Shown here: one piece after another, positions 13,556-27,059 of the stretch
Position numbering within the stretch: position 1 is the first letter of the stretch
Layout of the letters: every line of letters starts with the position of its first letter
Assembly (NCBI GenBank): GCA_030762175.1
Contig: CM060843.1
Coordinates: 32,685,001-32,749,000 of the forward strand
Length of the DNA stretch: 64,000 nucleotides
Reading direction: 5' to 3'
From: Metallyticus violacea
Lineage: Eukaryota; Arthropoda; Insecta; Mantodea; Metallyticidae
Translations under genes and position numbers: made by a program
Notes under the pieces: model-generated
Told to the model about the DNA's origin: nothing
Databases searched by the model: none
What the model saw: the letters and a program-made list of their open reading frames with translations, nothing else

Positions 13556-13829
13556 AACTAACCAACAAACTAACTAACTAACTAACTAAGTAACTAACTA
13601 AATAACTAACTAACTAACTAACTAACAACTACCTAACTACCTCATTAACTAACTAAATAACTAAATAAATAAATATCTAACTAACTGACTAACTAAAAAA
13701 CTAACTTAATAACTAACTAACTGACTGACTAACTAACTAACTGACTGACTGACGGACTGACTGACTGACGGAACGACTGACTGACTGACTGACTGACTGA
13801 CTGACTGACTGACTCACTAACTAACTAAC
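13556..13829. repeat. Tetranucleotide array CTAA-CTGA with CTGACGGA interruptions
   Basis: CTAA units with AAATAAATA interruptions are followed by CTGA units broken by GACGGACTGA and GACGGAACGACTGA. The same interruptions recur before 57,383 and 61,675, marking a shared sub-lineage. Confidence 0.9.
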
Positions 13830-14541
13830 TACCCATGTCCAGAATTAAAGAAATGCTCCAAAAGAAGATTTTTTTTTCACACAGAAGACTCTTTGATCCA
13901 AAAAAGGAAAAAAGAAAGGAAAAAAATCTTGCTGTATTCCGCTTCCTAAACCCCTACAACGGAGGTTACAGTCGTCGCGTTTTATTTGCTGCAAGATAAA
14001 TAAAAAACCACATTTAATCGCATACCCCTTGCAGGAACTGATACAACAGAGGCGAATATCTTTGCAAACGTACGTGTGTGTGTTCATCAATCCTGCACTA
14101 AATAATTTTGGCCATATTCGTTATGGGTGGGATCTTCTAACCACAATTTTCCTAAATAATGATGTTCTTATTTATTTCCAAGTTTGCTTTGTGCATACGA
14201 CGAATGTCCTTCATTTTGCTGGTCACTTTGTCTTTCGTACGTACAATGAGCCTTTTGAACAGCTTAAATGTAACAAATGACATTGGAGTAAACTTACTTT
14301 ATCCAAAGGTTTCACATGTTTTCGATGGATATATTTGAGCATATGATGCATTCATTCTTATTGCATGTCTGTGATAAGTCCACCTGCAACCTGTGACAGT
14401 AAGCCCCGAATTTTGTATCCCTGGAAGTATGAAGCAATCTCAGAGGTGTCAGGATTACATTTCAAATTTTCTTTTACAGCAAAAAGAAATATTTCAAATG
14501 CAGTGGCATCCCTCCATTCCAGTAATGTTCTTGGAATCCTG
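13830..14541 (+). repeat. Island A
   Basis: Diagnostic variants: GCTCCAAAAGAAG, GATCCAAAAAAGG, CTTGCTGTATTCC, CATTTAATCG, TGTTCATCAATCC, TTCGTTATGGG, GAGCCTTTTGAAC, TCGATGGATA, GGATTACATTTCAAATTTTC and CTTGGAATCC. Its first part is the source type for the front of the islands at 57,383 and 61,675. The 83-codon plus frame runs from 14,029 to 14,280. Confidence 0.93.
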
Positions 14542-15024
14542 TAAACTAAACTAAACTAAACTAAACTAAACGATAAACTAAACTATAAACTAAACTAAAC
14601 TAAACTCACCTGACCTAACCTAAACTAACCTAAACTAAACTAAAATAAACTATAAGCTAAATTAATTAAACTATAAACTAAACTAAACTGAACTAAACTG
14701 AACTGAACTGAACTGAACTGAAATAAACTAACTTGAACTAAACTGAACTAAATTAAACTAAACTATAAACTAAAATAAACTAAACTAAACTATAAACTAA
14801 ACTAAACCTAACCTAACCTAACCTAACCTAACCTAAACTAAACTAAACTAAACTAAATTAAACTAAACTACCCTAAACTAAACTAAACTAAATTAAACTA
14901 ATCAAAACTAAAATAACTAACCTAACCTAATCCAACCTAACCTAACCTAAACTAAACTAAACTAAACCACACTAAACGAAACTAAACTAAACTAAACTAA
15001 CTAACTAACTAACTACCTAACTAA
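14542..15024. repeat. Short A-B spacer
   Basis: Pentamers with a run of CTGAA units at about 14,690-14,722 and a few CTAA units at the end. Nothing gene-like is visible. Confidence 0.9.
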
Positions 15025-15778
15025 CACTGTACCCATGCCCAGAATTATAGAAATGTCCCAAAAGAGGAAGATTCTTTTTTTTCACAGAGAAGACTCTTTG
15101 CTGCAAAAAAGGAAAAAAAAAAAAAAAAAACAAATGAAAAAAATCTGGCCGTAATTCCCTTGCTAAGCCTCATACAACGGAGGTTAACGTCATCGCGATT
15201 TCTTTGCTGCAAGATGAATAAAAAACCATATTTCATCGCATTCTCCTTGCAGGAACTGATACATCACAGGCGAATATCTTTGTGAACGTAAGTGTGTGTT
15301 CGTGAATTTCATTTACAGTGCACATCGATCTTGCACTAAATAATTTTGGTCATATTCGATAAAGGTGGGATCTTCTAAACACAATTTTTCTTAATAATGA
15401 TGTTCTTATTTATTTCCAACTTTGCTTTGTGCCTACGACGAATGTCGTTCATTTTGTGGGCACTTTTTCTTTCGTAAGCACAATGAGCCTTTCGAACAGC
15501 TTGTATTTAACAAATGACATTGGAGTAAACTTGCTTTATGCAAAGGTTTCACATGTTTTCGATAGATATATTTGAGCAAATGATGCATTCTTTCTGTATG
15601 CATATCTGTGATAAGTCCACCTGCAACCTGTGACAGTAAGCCCCGAATTTTGTATCCCTGGAAGTATGAAGCAAACTCAGAGGTGTCAGGATCACATTTC
15701 AATTTATCTTTTACAGCAAAAAGAAATATTTCAAATGCAGTGGCATCCCTCTCTTCCAGTAACGTTCTTGCAATCCTG
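15025..15778 (+). repeat. Island B
   Basis: The longest full B copy, partly because of an 18-A homopolymer (about 15,113-15,130). Variants: GATACATCACAGG, TTCTTTCTGTATGC, GCATATCTG and AACGTTCTTGC at the end. The TTCTTTCTG change removes the usual minus-strand stop after the conserved core, which gives an 89-codon minus frame (15,433-15,702). AACGTTCTTGC reappears at the end of the hybrid island at 61,675. Confidence 0.93.
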
Positions 15779-18700
15779 TAAACTAAACTAAACTAAACTA
15801 AACTAAACTAAACTAAACTAAATTAAACGATAAACTAAACTAAACTAAACTAAACTAAACGATAAAGTAAACTATAAACTAAACTAAACTAAAATAACTA
15901 AACTAACCTAACCTAACCTAACCTAAACTAACCTAACCTAACTTAACCTTATCTAACCTAACCTAACCTAAATTAAACCAAACTAAACTAACCTAACCTA
16001 ACCTAACCTAAACTAAACTAAACTAAATTATATTCAACTAAACTAAACTAAATTAAACTAATCTAACATAACCTGACATAACCTAACCTAACATAACCTA
16101 AACTAAACTAAATTAACCTAATCTAACCTAACGTAAACTAAATTAAACTAAACCAAACTAAACTAAACTAAACTATACTATAAACAAAACTATAAACTAA
16201 ACTAAACTAAACTATAAAATAAACTATAAACTAAACTAAAGTAAACTAAACTTACCTAACCTAACTTAACCTAAACTAAACTAATCTAAACTAAACTGTA
16301 AATATAAACTAAACTAAACTAAACTATAAACTAAACTACACTTAACTTAACTAAGCTAAAGTAAACTATACTAAGCTAAACTAAACAAATCTAAACTAAC
16401 CTAAACTAAATTATAAACTTAACTATAAACTAAACTGTAAACTATATTATAAACTAAACTAAACTAATCTAAATTTTAAACTAAACTAAACTAAACTATC
16501 CTAACCAAACCTAACCTAACCTAACCGAAATTAAACTAAACTAACCTATACTAACCTAACCTAAACTAAGCTAAACTAAGCTAATCTAAACTAAACTAAA
16601 CTAAGCTAAACTAAACTAAACTATAATCTAAACTAAACAATAAACTAAACACAACTATAAACTAAACTTAATTTAGCTAAACTAAACTAAACTAAACTAA
16701 CCTAATCTAACATAACCTAACCTAATCTAACCTAAACTAAACTAAACTGTAAGAAACTAAGCTAACCTAAACTAACCTAACCTACCATAACCTTATCTAA
16801 CCTAACCTAACCTAAATTAAAGTATACTAAACAGACCTAATCTAACATAAACTAAACTAAACTAAATTATCCTTCATCTAAACTATACTAAACTAAACTA
16901 AACTAACCTAACCTAACCTATAGTAAACTAAATTAAACTAAATTAAACTATAAACTAAACTATAAAATAAACTATACACTAAACTAAACTAAACTATAAA
17001 CTAAACTAAAGTAAACTAAAGTAAACTATAAACTAAACTAAACTAAACTAAACTAAACGATAAACTAAACTATAAACTAAACTAAACTAAATTATAAACA
17101 AAACTAAACTATACTAATCTAACCTAACCTAACCTAACCTAACCTAAACTAAACTAAATTAAACTAACCTAACCTAGCCTAACCTAACCCAAAACAATCT
17201 AAACCAAATTCAACTAAACTAAACTATAAACTAAACTAAACTATAAACTAAACTAAACTAAACTAAACTAAACTAAACTAAACTAAACTAACCTAACCTA
17301 ACCTAACCTAACCTGACCTAACCTAACCTAAACTAAACTAAATTAACTAAACTAAACTCAAACTAAACGAAACTATAAACAAAACTAAAATGTACTAAAC
17401 TATAAACTTAAATAAACTAAACTAACCTAAATTAAACTAACCTAACCTAACCTAACCTAACCTAACTTAAACTAAACTAAACTAAATTAATCAAAACTAA
17501 ACTAAACTAACCTAACTTAACCTAAACTAAACTAAACTAAACCAAATTCAACTCAACTAAACTACACCAAAACTAAACCAAAATAAACTAAACTAACTAA
17601 CTAATTAACTAACTACCTACAACTACAAACTACAACTATTAACTAAACTAAACTAAACTAAACTGAACTAAACTACAAACTAAACTATAAACTAAATTAT
17701 GAACTGAACTAACCTAAACTAACCTAACCTAAACGAAACTAAACTAAACTAAACTAAATTAAACAAAACTAAACTAAACTAAACTAAACTAAAAAATAAA
17801 ATATAAATTAAACTAAACTAAACTAAAATATAAACATAACGGAAATAAACTAAGCTAACTAAACTAAACCTAACTAAACTATGAACTAAACTAATCTTAA
17901 CCAAATTAACTATAAAATAAACTAAACTAAACTGAACTAAATTGAACAAAACTAAACTAAACTAAATTATAAACTAAACTATAAACTAAACTAAACTATT
18001 AATTAACTAACCTAAAGCAAACTAAACTTTAGTAACCTAACCTAACCTAAACTAATATAAGCTAACCTAACCTAACCTAAACTATAATAAATTAAACTAA
18101 AGTAAAATAAGCTAAACCAAACTAAACTTAACTCCACTATATATTAAACTAAAATTTAATTAACTAAACTAAATTAAACTAAACTAAAATAAAATAAACT
18201 AACCTAAACTAACCTAACCTAAGGTAATCTAAACTAAACCAAACTAAACTAAACTAACCTAAATTAACCTAACCTAACCTAACCTAACCTAATTTAAACT
18301 AAACTAAACTAACCTAACCAAACTCAAACTAAACTAAACTAAACAAAACTATAAACTAAACTAAACTAAAATATAAACTAAACTATACTCTAAACTAAAC
18401 TAAACTAAACTATAAAATGAACTAAACTAAACTAAACTATTCTAACCTAACCTAACCTAAACTAAACTAAACTAAACTAAACTAATCTAAACTAGTCTAA
18501 AGTAAACTATAAACTGAACTAAAACTAAAATGTAAACTAAACTATGACTACACTAATCTAAACTAAACTAAACTAATCTAAACTAGCCTAAAGTAAACTG
18601 TAAACTAAACTATAAACTAAGCTATGCACTAAACTATACTCAGCTAATCTAACTATAAACTATACTAAACTAAAATAAACTATCCTAACCTATCCTAACC

Positions 18701-20510
18701 TAACCTAACCTAAACTAAAATAAACTAAAGTAAACTAAACTAAAAAACTAAACTCAACTATAAAGTAAACTAAACTATAAATTTACTAAACTAAACTAAC
18801 TTAACCTAACCTAACGTAAACTAACCTAAACCTAACTAACCTAACCTAACCTAAAATTAACTAAACTAAACTAATCTAACCTAACCTATCCTAACCTAAC
18901 ATAATCTAAACTAATCTAAACTAAACTAAACTAAACTAACCTAACCTATCGTAGCCTAACCTAACCTAACTTAAACTAAACTAAACAAAACTAAACTAAA
19001 CTAAAGTAAACTAGTCTAATCTAACCTAAACTAAACTAAACTAAACTATAAACTAAACTAAACTAAACTAAAAACTAAACCATAAACTAAACTAAACTAA
19101 ACTATAAACTAACCCAAACTTCAATAACTAAACTATAAAATGAACTAAACTAAACTAAACTAAACTAAACTAAACGAACATAACTTAACCTAACCTGACC
19201 TAACCTAACCTAAACTAAACTAAACTAATCTAAATTAGCCTAAAGTAAACTATAAACTAAAGTATAAACTAAACTATGAACTAAACTAAAGTAAACTATA
19301 CTATAAACTAAACTTAACTAAACTATCCTAACGTAAGCTAACCTAACCTAACCTAAACTAAACTAAACTAAACTAACCTAACCTAAACTAAACTAAACTA
19401 AAATAAACTACAAACTAAAATAAACTAAACTATAAACTTAACTAAACTAAAGTATAAATTAACTAAACAAGACTAATCTAACCTAACCTAACCTAACCTA
19501 ACGTAAACTAAACTAAACTAACTTAAACTAACCTAAACTAATCTAACTTAAACTAAACTAAACTAAACTAAGTTAAACTAAACTAAACTAAACTAACTAT
19601 AAACTAAACTATAATCATAACTAAACTAATCTGCAAACTAAACTAAACTAAACGAAACAAACCTAACCTAACCTATACTTAACTAAACTAAGCTAACCTA
19701 AACTAACTTAACCTAACCTAACTTAATGTAATATAACCTAAACTAAACTAAACTAAATTCAACTAAACTTAACTAAATTAAACTACACTGAATGAAACTA
19801 TAAATTAAACTAAACTAAACTATAAACTACACTATAAACTAAACTAAACTAATCTAAACTATATACAAAACTAAAATAAACAACCTAACCTAACCTAACC
19901 TAACTTAAACTAAATTAAGCTAAAGTATAAACTAAACTAATCTAAATTATAAACTAAATTATAAACTAAACTAAACTAAACTAAACTAAACTATAAATTA
20001 CTAAGATAAACAAAACTAATTTAAATTAGACTAAACTAACATAACCTAACCTAAACTACCCTAACATAAACTAAACTGAACTAAAATAACCTAAGCTAAC
20101 CCAAACTAAATTGAACTAAACTAAATTAACTAACCTAAACTAAACAAAGCTAAATTAAACAAAAAAAATTAACTAAACTAAAATAAACTATAAACTAAAC
20201 TGTAAACTAAACTAAACTAAACTATCAACTAAACGAAACTAAAATAAACTAAAATAATCTAAACTAACCTAACCTAACATAACCTAACCTAAACTAAACT
20301 AAATTAAACTAAACTAAACTAACCTAATATAACCTAACCTATCCTAACCAAACCTAACCTAAACTAAACTAAACTAAACTAACCTAACATAACCTAACCT
20401 ATCCTAAACTAAACTAAACTTAACTAAACTAAACTTACCTAACATAATCTAAACTATCCTACCCTAACCTAACCTAACCTAAATTAAACTAAACTATACT
20501 AAACTAAGCT
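15779..20510. repeat. Long pentamer spacer
   Basis: About 4.7 kb of CTAAA/CCTAA satellite, collinear in order with 472-4,410 over most of its length. Its first 1.6 kb is nearly the same as 62,386-64,000. It holds a patch with ACTACAAACTACAACT near 17,620-17,640. Nothing gene-like is visible. Confidence 0.9.
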
Positions 20511-21280
<770 letters not shown>

Positions 21281-21993
21281 TACCCATGTCCAGAATTAAA
21301 GAAATGCTCCAAAAGAAGATTTTTTTTTTCACACAGAAGACTCTTTGATTCAAAAAAGGAAAATAGAAAGGAAAAAAATCTTGCCGTATTCCGCTTCCTA
21401 AACCCATACAACGGAGGTTACCGTCGTCGCGTTTTCTTTGCTGCAAGATAAATAAAAAACCACATTTAATCGCATACCCCTTGCAGGAACTGATACAACA
21501 GAGGCGAATATCTTTGCAAACGGACGTGTGTGGGTTCATCAATCCTGCACTAAATAATTTTGGCCATATTCGTTATGGGTGGGATCTTCTAACCACAATT
21601 TTCCTAAATAATGATGTTCTTATTTATTTCCAAGTTTGCTTTGTGCATACGACGAATGTCCTTCATTTTGCTGGTCACTATGTCTTTCGTACGTACAATG
21701 AGCCTATCGAACAGCTTAAATGTAACAAATGACATTGGAGTAAACTTGCTTTATCCAAAGGTTTCACATGTTTTCGATAGATATATTTGAGCATATGATG
21801 CATTCATTCCTATTGCATGTCTGTGATAAGTCCACCTGCAACCTGTGACAGTAAGCCCCGAATTTTGTATCCCTGGAAGTATGAAGCAATCTCACAGGTG
21901 TCAGGATCACATTTCAATTTATCTTTTACAGCAAAAAGAAATATTTCAAATGCAGTGGCATCCCTCTCTTCCAGTAATGTTCTTGCAATCCTG
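21281..21993 (+). repeat. Island A not followed by an island B
   Basis: Full A copy with private changes GATTCAAAAAAGG, ACGGACGTGTGTGGG, GTCACTATGTC, CAATCTCACAGG and ATCCTGGAAAC. The last two are shared with the fragment at 24,658. It runs straight into a long-type pentamer spacer resembling the one that normally follows B, so the usual short spacer plus B is missing. The 83-codon plus frame spans 21,481-21,732. Confidence 0.92.
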
Positions 21994-24657
21994 GAAACTA
22001 AACTAAACTAAACTAAACTAAACGATAAACTAAACTATAAAGTAAACTAAACTAAACTGAACTAAACTAAACTAACCTAACCTAACCTAACCTAAACTAA
22101 CCTAACCTAACTTAACCTTATCTAACCTAACCTAAATTAAACCAAACTAAACTAACCTAACCTAACCTAACCTAGACTAAACTAAACTAAACTAAACTAA
22201 ATTCAACTAAACTAAACTAAATTAAACTAAACTAACATAAACTGACATAACGTAACCTAACCTAACCGAAACTAAACTAAACTAAACTAACCTAACCTAA
22301 CCTAACGTAAACTAAATTAAACTAAACCAAACTAAACTAAACTAAACTAAACTATACTATAAACTAAACTATAAACTAAACTAAACTAAACTATAAAATA
22401 AACTATAAACTAAATTAAACTAAACTATAAACTAAATTAAAATAAACGAAACTACACTAAACTTACCTAACCTAACCTAATCTAAACTAAACTATAAATA
22501 TAAACTAAACTAAACTAAATTATAAACTAAACTACACTTAACTTAACTAAACTAAAGTAAACTATACTAAGCAAAACTAAACAAATCTAAACTAACCTAA
22601 ACTAAATTATAAACTTAACTATAAATTAAACAATAAACTAAATTACAAAATAAAATAAACTAATCTAAAATTTAAACTAAACTAAACTATCCTAACCAAA
22701 CCTAACCTAACCTAACCGAAATTAAACTAAACTAACCTATACTAACCTAACCTAAACTAAGCTAAACTAAGCCAATCTAAACTATACTAAACTAAGCTAA
22801 ACTAAACTAAACTATAATCTAAACTAAACTATAAACTAAATACAACTATAAACTAAACTAAACATAGCTAAACTAAACTAAACTAAACTAACCTAATCTA
22901 ACATAACCTAACCTAACCTAACATAACCTAAACTAAACTAAACTGTAATAAACTAAGCAAACCTTAACTGACCTAACCTAACTTAACCTTATGTAACCTA
23001 ACCTACCCTAAATTAAACTAAACTAAACTAAACTAAACTAAATTAAACAAAACTAAACTAAACTAAATTATAAATAAAATATAAACTAAACTAAACTATT
23101 AATTAACTAAACTAAAGCAAACTAAACTATAGTAACCAACCTAACCTAAACTAATATAAGCTAAGCTAACCTAACCTAACCTAAACTATAATAAAGTAAA
23201 CTAAAGCAAACTAAGCTAAACCAAACTGAACTAAACTGCACTATAAACTAAACTAAATTATAAACTAACTAAACTAAATTAAACTAAACTAAACTAAAAT
23301 AAATTAACCTAAACTAACCTAACCTAAGCTAATCTAAACTAAACTAAACTAACCTAACAAAACTCAAACTAAACTAGACTAAACGAAACTATAAAATAAA
23401 CTAAACTAAAATATAAACTAAACTATAAACTAAACTAAACTATGAAATGAACTAAACTAAACTAAACTATCCTAACCTAACCTAACCTAAACTAAACTAA
23501 ACTAATCTAAACTAGTTTAAAGTAAACTATAAACTGAACTAAAACTAAAATGTAAACTAAACTATGACTACACTAATCTAAACTAAACTAAACTAATCTA
23601 AACTAGCCTAAAGTAAACTGTAAACTAAACTCTAAATTAAGCTATGCACTAAACTATACTAAGCTAACCTAACTATAAACTATACTAAACTAAACTAAAC
23701 TATCCTAACCTAAGCTAATCTAACCTAAACTAAACTAAACTAAACTAAACTAAACTAAACTAAAAAACTAAAATCAACTATAAAGTAAACTAAACTATAA
23801 ATTTACTAAACTACACTAACCTAACCGAAACTAAACTAAACTAACCTAACCTAACCTAACGTAAACAAAATTAAACTAAACCAAACTAAACTAAAATAAA
23901 CTAAACTATACTATAAACTAAACTATAAACTAAACTAAACTATAAAATAAACTATAAACTAAATTAAACTAAACTATAAACTAAACTAAAATAAACTAAA
24001 CTAAACTAAAATTACCTAACCTAACCTAACCTAAACTAAACTATAAATATAAACTAAACTAAACTAAACTATAAACTAAACTACACTTAACTTAACTAAA
24101 CTAAAGTAAACTATACTAAGCTAAACTAAACAAATCTAAACTAACCTAAACTAAATTATAAACTTAACTATAAACTAAACAATAAACTAAATTACAAAAT
24201 AAACTAAACTAATCTAAATTTTTAACTAAACTAAACTATCCTAACCAAACCTAACCTAACCTAACCGAAATTAAACTAAACTAACCTATACTAACCTAAC
24301 CTAAACTAAGCTAAACTAAGCCAATCTAAACTATACTAAACTAAGCTAAACTAAACTAAATTATAATCCAAACTACACTATAAACTAAATACAACTATAA
24401 ACTAAACTAAACATAGCTAAACTAAACTAAACTAAACTAACCTAATCTAACATAACCTAACCTAACCTAACCTAACCTAAACTAAACTAAACTGTAATAA
24501 ACTAAGCTAACCTAAACTGACCTAACCTAACTTAACCTTATCTAACCTAACCTAACCTAACCTAAATTAAACTACACTAAACAGACCTAATCTAACCTAA
24601 ACTAAACTAAACTAAATTATTTTTCATCTAAACTAAATTAAACTAAACTAAACTAAA
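21994..24657. repeat. Long pentamer spacer with repeated block
   Basis: About 2.7 kb of CTAAA/CCTAA satellite in shuffled order. The block at about 22,262-23,015 recurs at about 23,821-24,570 (offset roughly 1,550-1,560 bp), separated by sequence of the type normally found later in a long spacer. No gene-like sequence is visible. Confidence 0.85.
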
Positions 24658-24975
24658 CACTTTGTCTTTCGTACGTACAATGAGCCTATCGAACAGCTTA
24701 AATGTAACAAATGACATTGGAGTAAACTTGCTTTATCCAAAGGTTTCACATGTTTTCGATAGATATATTTGAGCATATGATGCATTCATTCTTATTGCAT
24801 GTCTGTGATAAGTCCACCTGCAACCTGTGACAGTAAGCCCCGAATTTTGTATCCCTGGAAGTATGAAGCAATCTCACAGGTGTCAGGATCACATTTCAAT
24901 TTATCTTTTACAGCAAAAAGAAATATTTCAAATGCAGTGGCATCCCACTCTTCCAGTAATGTTCTTGCAATCCTG
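24658..24975 (+). repeat. Island A 3' fragment
   Basis: Only the last ~318 bp of an A island is present. CTAAA pentamers join directly to CACTTTGTCTTTCGTACG. CAATCTCACAGG and ATCCTGGAAAC match the full copy at 21,281, offset about 2,982 bp, so this is a partial duplicate of that island. The 64-codon plus frame here (24,799-24,993) has its twin at 21,817-22,011. Confidence 0.92.
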
Positions 24976-25450
24976 GAAACTAAACTAAACTAAACTAAAC
25001 TAAACGATAAACTAAACTATAAACTAAACTATAAACTAAACTAAACTAAACTAAACTCACCTGACCTAACCTAAACTAAACTAAAATAAACTATAAGCTA
25101 AACTAAATTAAACTATAAACCAAACTAAACTGAACTAAACTGAACTGAACTGAATTGAACTGAAATAAATTAACTTGAACTAAACTGAACTAAATTAAAC
25201 TAAACTATAAACTAAAATAAACTAAACTAAACTATAAAATAAACTAAACCTAACTAAACTAACCTAACCTAAACTAAACTAAACTAAACTAAACTACCCG
25301 AAACTAAACTAAACTAAATTAAACTAATCAAAACTAAAATAACTAACCTAACCTAATCCAACCTAAACTAACCTAAACTAAACTAAACTAAACTACACTA
25401 AACGGAACTAAACTAAATTAAACTAACTAACTAACTAACTACCTAACTAA
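24976..25450. repeat. Short A-B spacer
   Basis: Pentamers with CTGAA units near 25,128-25,160 and a short CTAA run before island B. Nothing gene-like is visible. Confidence 0.9.
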
Positions 25451-26197
25451 CACTGTACCCATGCCCAGAATTATAGAAATGTCCCAAAAAGGAAGACTTT
25501 TTTTTTTTTTCACAGAGAAGACTCTTTGCTGCAAAAAAGGAAAAAAAAACAAATGAAAAAAATCTGGCCGTATTTCCCTTGCTAAGCCTCATACAACGGA
25601 GGTTAACGTCATCGTGATTTCTTTGATGCAAGATGAATAAAAATCCATATTTCATCGCATTCTCCTTGCAGGAACTGATACAACACAGGCGAATATCTTT
25701 GTGAACGTAAGTGTGTGTTCGTGAATTTCATTTACAGTGCACATCGATCTTGCACTAAATAATTTTGGCCATATTCGATAAAGGTGGGATATTCTTAACA
25801 CAATTTTTCTTAATAATTATGTTCTTATTTATTTCCAAGTTTGCTTTGTGCCTACGACGAATATCATTCATTTTGTGGGCACTTTTTCTTTAGTAAGCAC
25901 AATGAGCATTTCGAACAGCTTGTATTTAACAAATGACATTGGAGTAAACTTGCTTTATGCAAAGGTTTCACATGTTTTCGATAGATATATTTGAGCATAT
26001 GATGCATTCATTCTATATGCATGTCTGTGATAAGTCCACCTGCAACCTGTGACAGTAAGCCCCGAATTTTGTATCCCTGGAAGTATGAAGCAAACTCAGA
26101 GGTGTCAGGATCACATTTCAATTTTTCTTTTACAGCAAAAAGAAATATTTCAAATGCAGTGGCATCCCTCTCTTCCAGTAATGTTCTTGCAATCCTG
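25451..26197 (+). repeat. Island B, divergent copy
   Basis: Among the more divergent B copies: CCCAAAAAGGAAG, a long T run at about 25,498-25,510, CATCGTGATTTC, TTGATGCAAG, GGGATATTCTTAAC, AATATCATTC, TTTAGTAAGC, GAGCATTTCG and TTTTTCTTTTACAG. It shares AATAATTATG and GATGCATTCATTCTATATGC with the B copies at 38,934 and 47,363. Confidence 0.92.
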
Positions 26198-27059
26198 TAA
26201 ATTAAACTGAACTAAACTAAATTAAACGATAAACTAAAATAAACTAAACTAAACTAAACGATAAACTAAACTATAAACTAAACTAAACTAAACTAAACTA
26301 AACTGACCTAACCTAACCTAACCTAACCTAAACTAACCTAACCTAACTTAAAATTATCTAACCTAACCTAAACTAAACTAAACTAAACTAAACTAAACTA
26401 AACTAAATTAAACTAAACTAACATAACCTGACATAACCTAATCAACCTAACCTAAACTAAACTAACTTAACCTAACTTAACGTAAACTAAATTAAACTAA
26501 ACCAAACTACACTAAACTAAACTAAACTATACTATAAATCAAACTATAAACTAAACTAAACTAAACTATAAAATAAACAAAAAAAACTAAACTAAACTAT
26601 AAACTAAACTAAAATAAACTAAACTAAACTAAACTTACCTAACCAAACCAAACCTAACCTAAACTATAAATATAAACTAAACTAAACTAAACTATAAACT
26701 AAACTACACTTAACTTAACTAAACTAAAGATAACTATACTAAGCTAAACTAAACAAATCTAAACTAACCTAATCTAAATTATAAACTTAACTCTAAACTA
26801 AACTATAAACTAAATTACAAACTAAACTAAACTAATCTAAATTTTAAACTAAACTAAACTAAACTATCCTAACCAAACCTAATCTAACCTAACCGAAATT
26901 TAACTAAACTAACCTATACTAACCTAAACCTAAACTAAGCTAAACTAAGCTAATCTAAACTAAACTAAACTAAGCTAAACTAAACTAAACTATAATCTAA
27001 ACTAAACTAAGTACTAAACACAACTATAAAATAAACTAAACTTAGCTAAACTAAATTAA

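Noticed and set aside
15433..15702. Minus-strand frame of 89 codons as a gene
   Set aside because: It is opened by a single change that removes the stop found in other islands. Its second half runs into sequence with no conserved coding pattern.
15025..15778. tRNA, rRNA or snRNA gene inside the islands
   Set aside because: No cloverleaf, B-box GGTTCGA-type motif or recognisable rRNA or snRNA core was found by reading either strand of the consensus.
21817..22011. Plus-strand frame of 64 codons, repeated at 24,799
   Set aside because: It lies opposite the 3' core, ends in CTAAA repeats, and its recurrence is explained by the 2,982-bp partial duplication.
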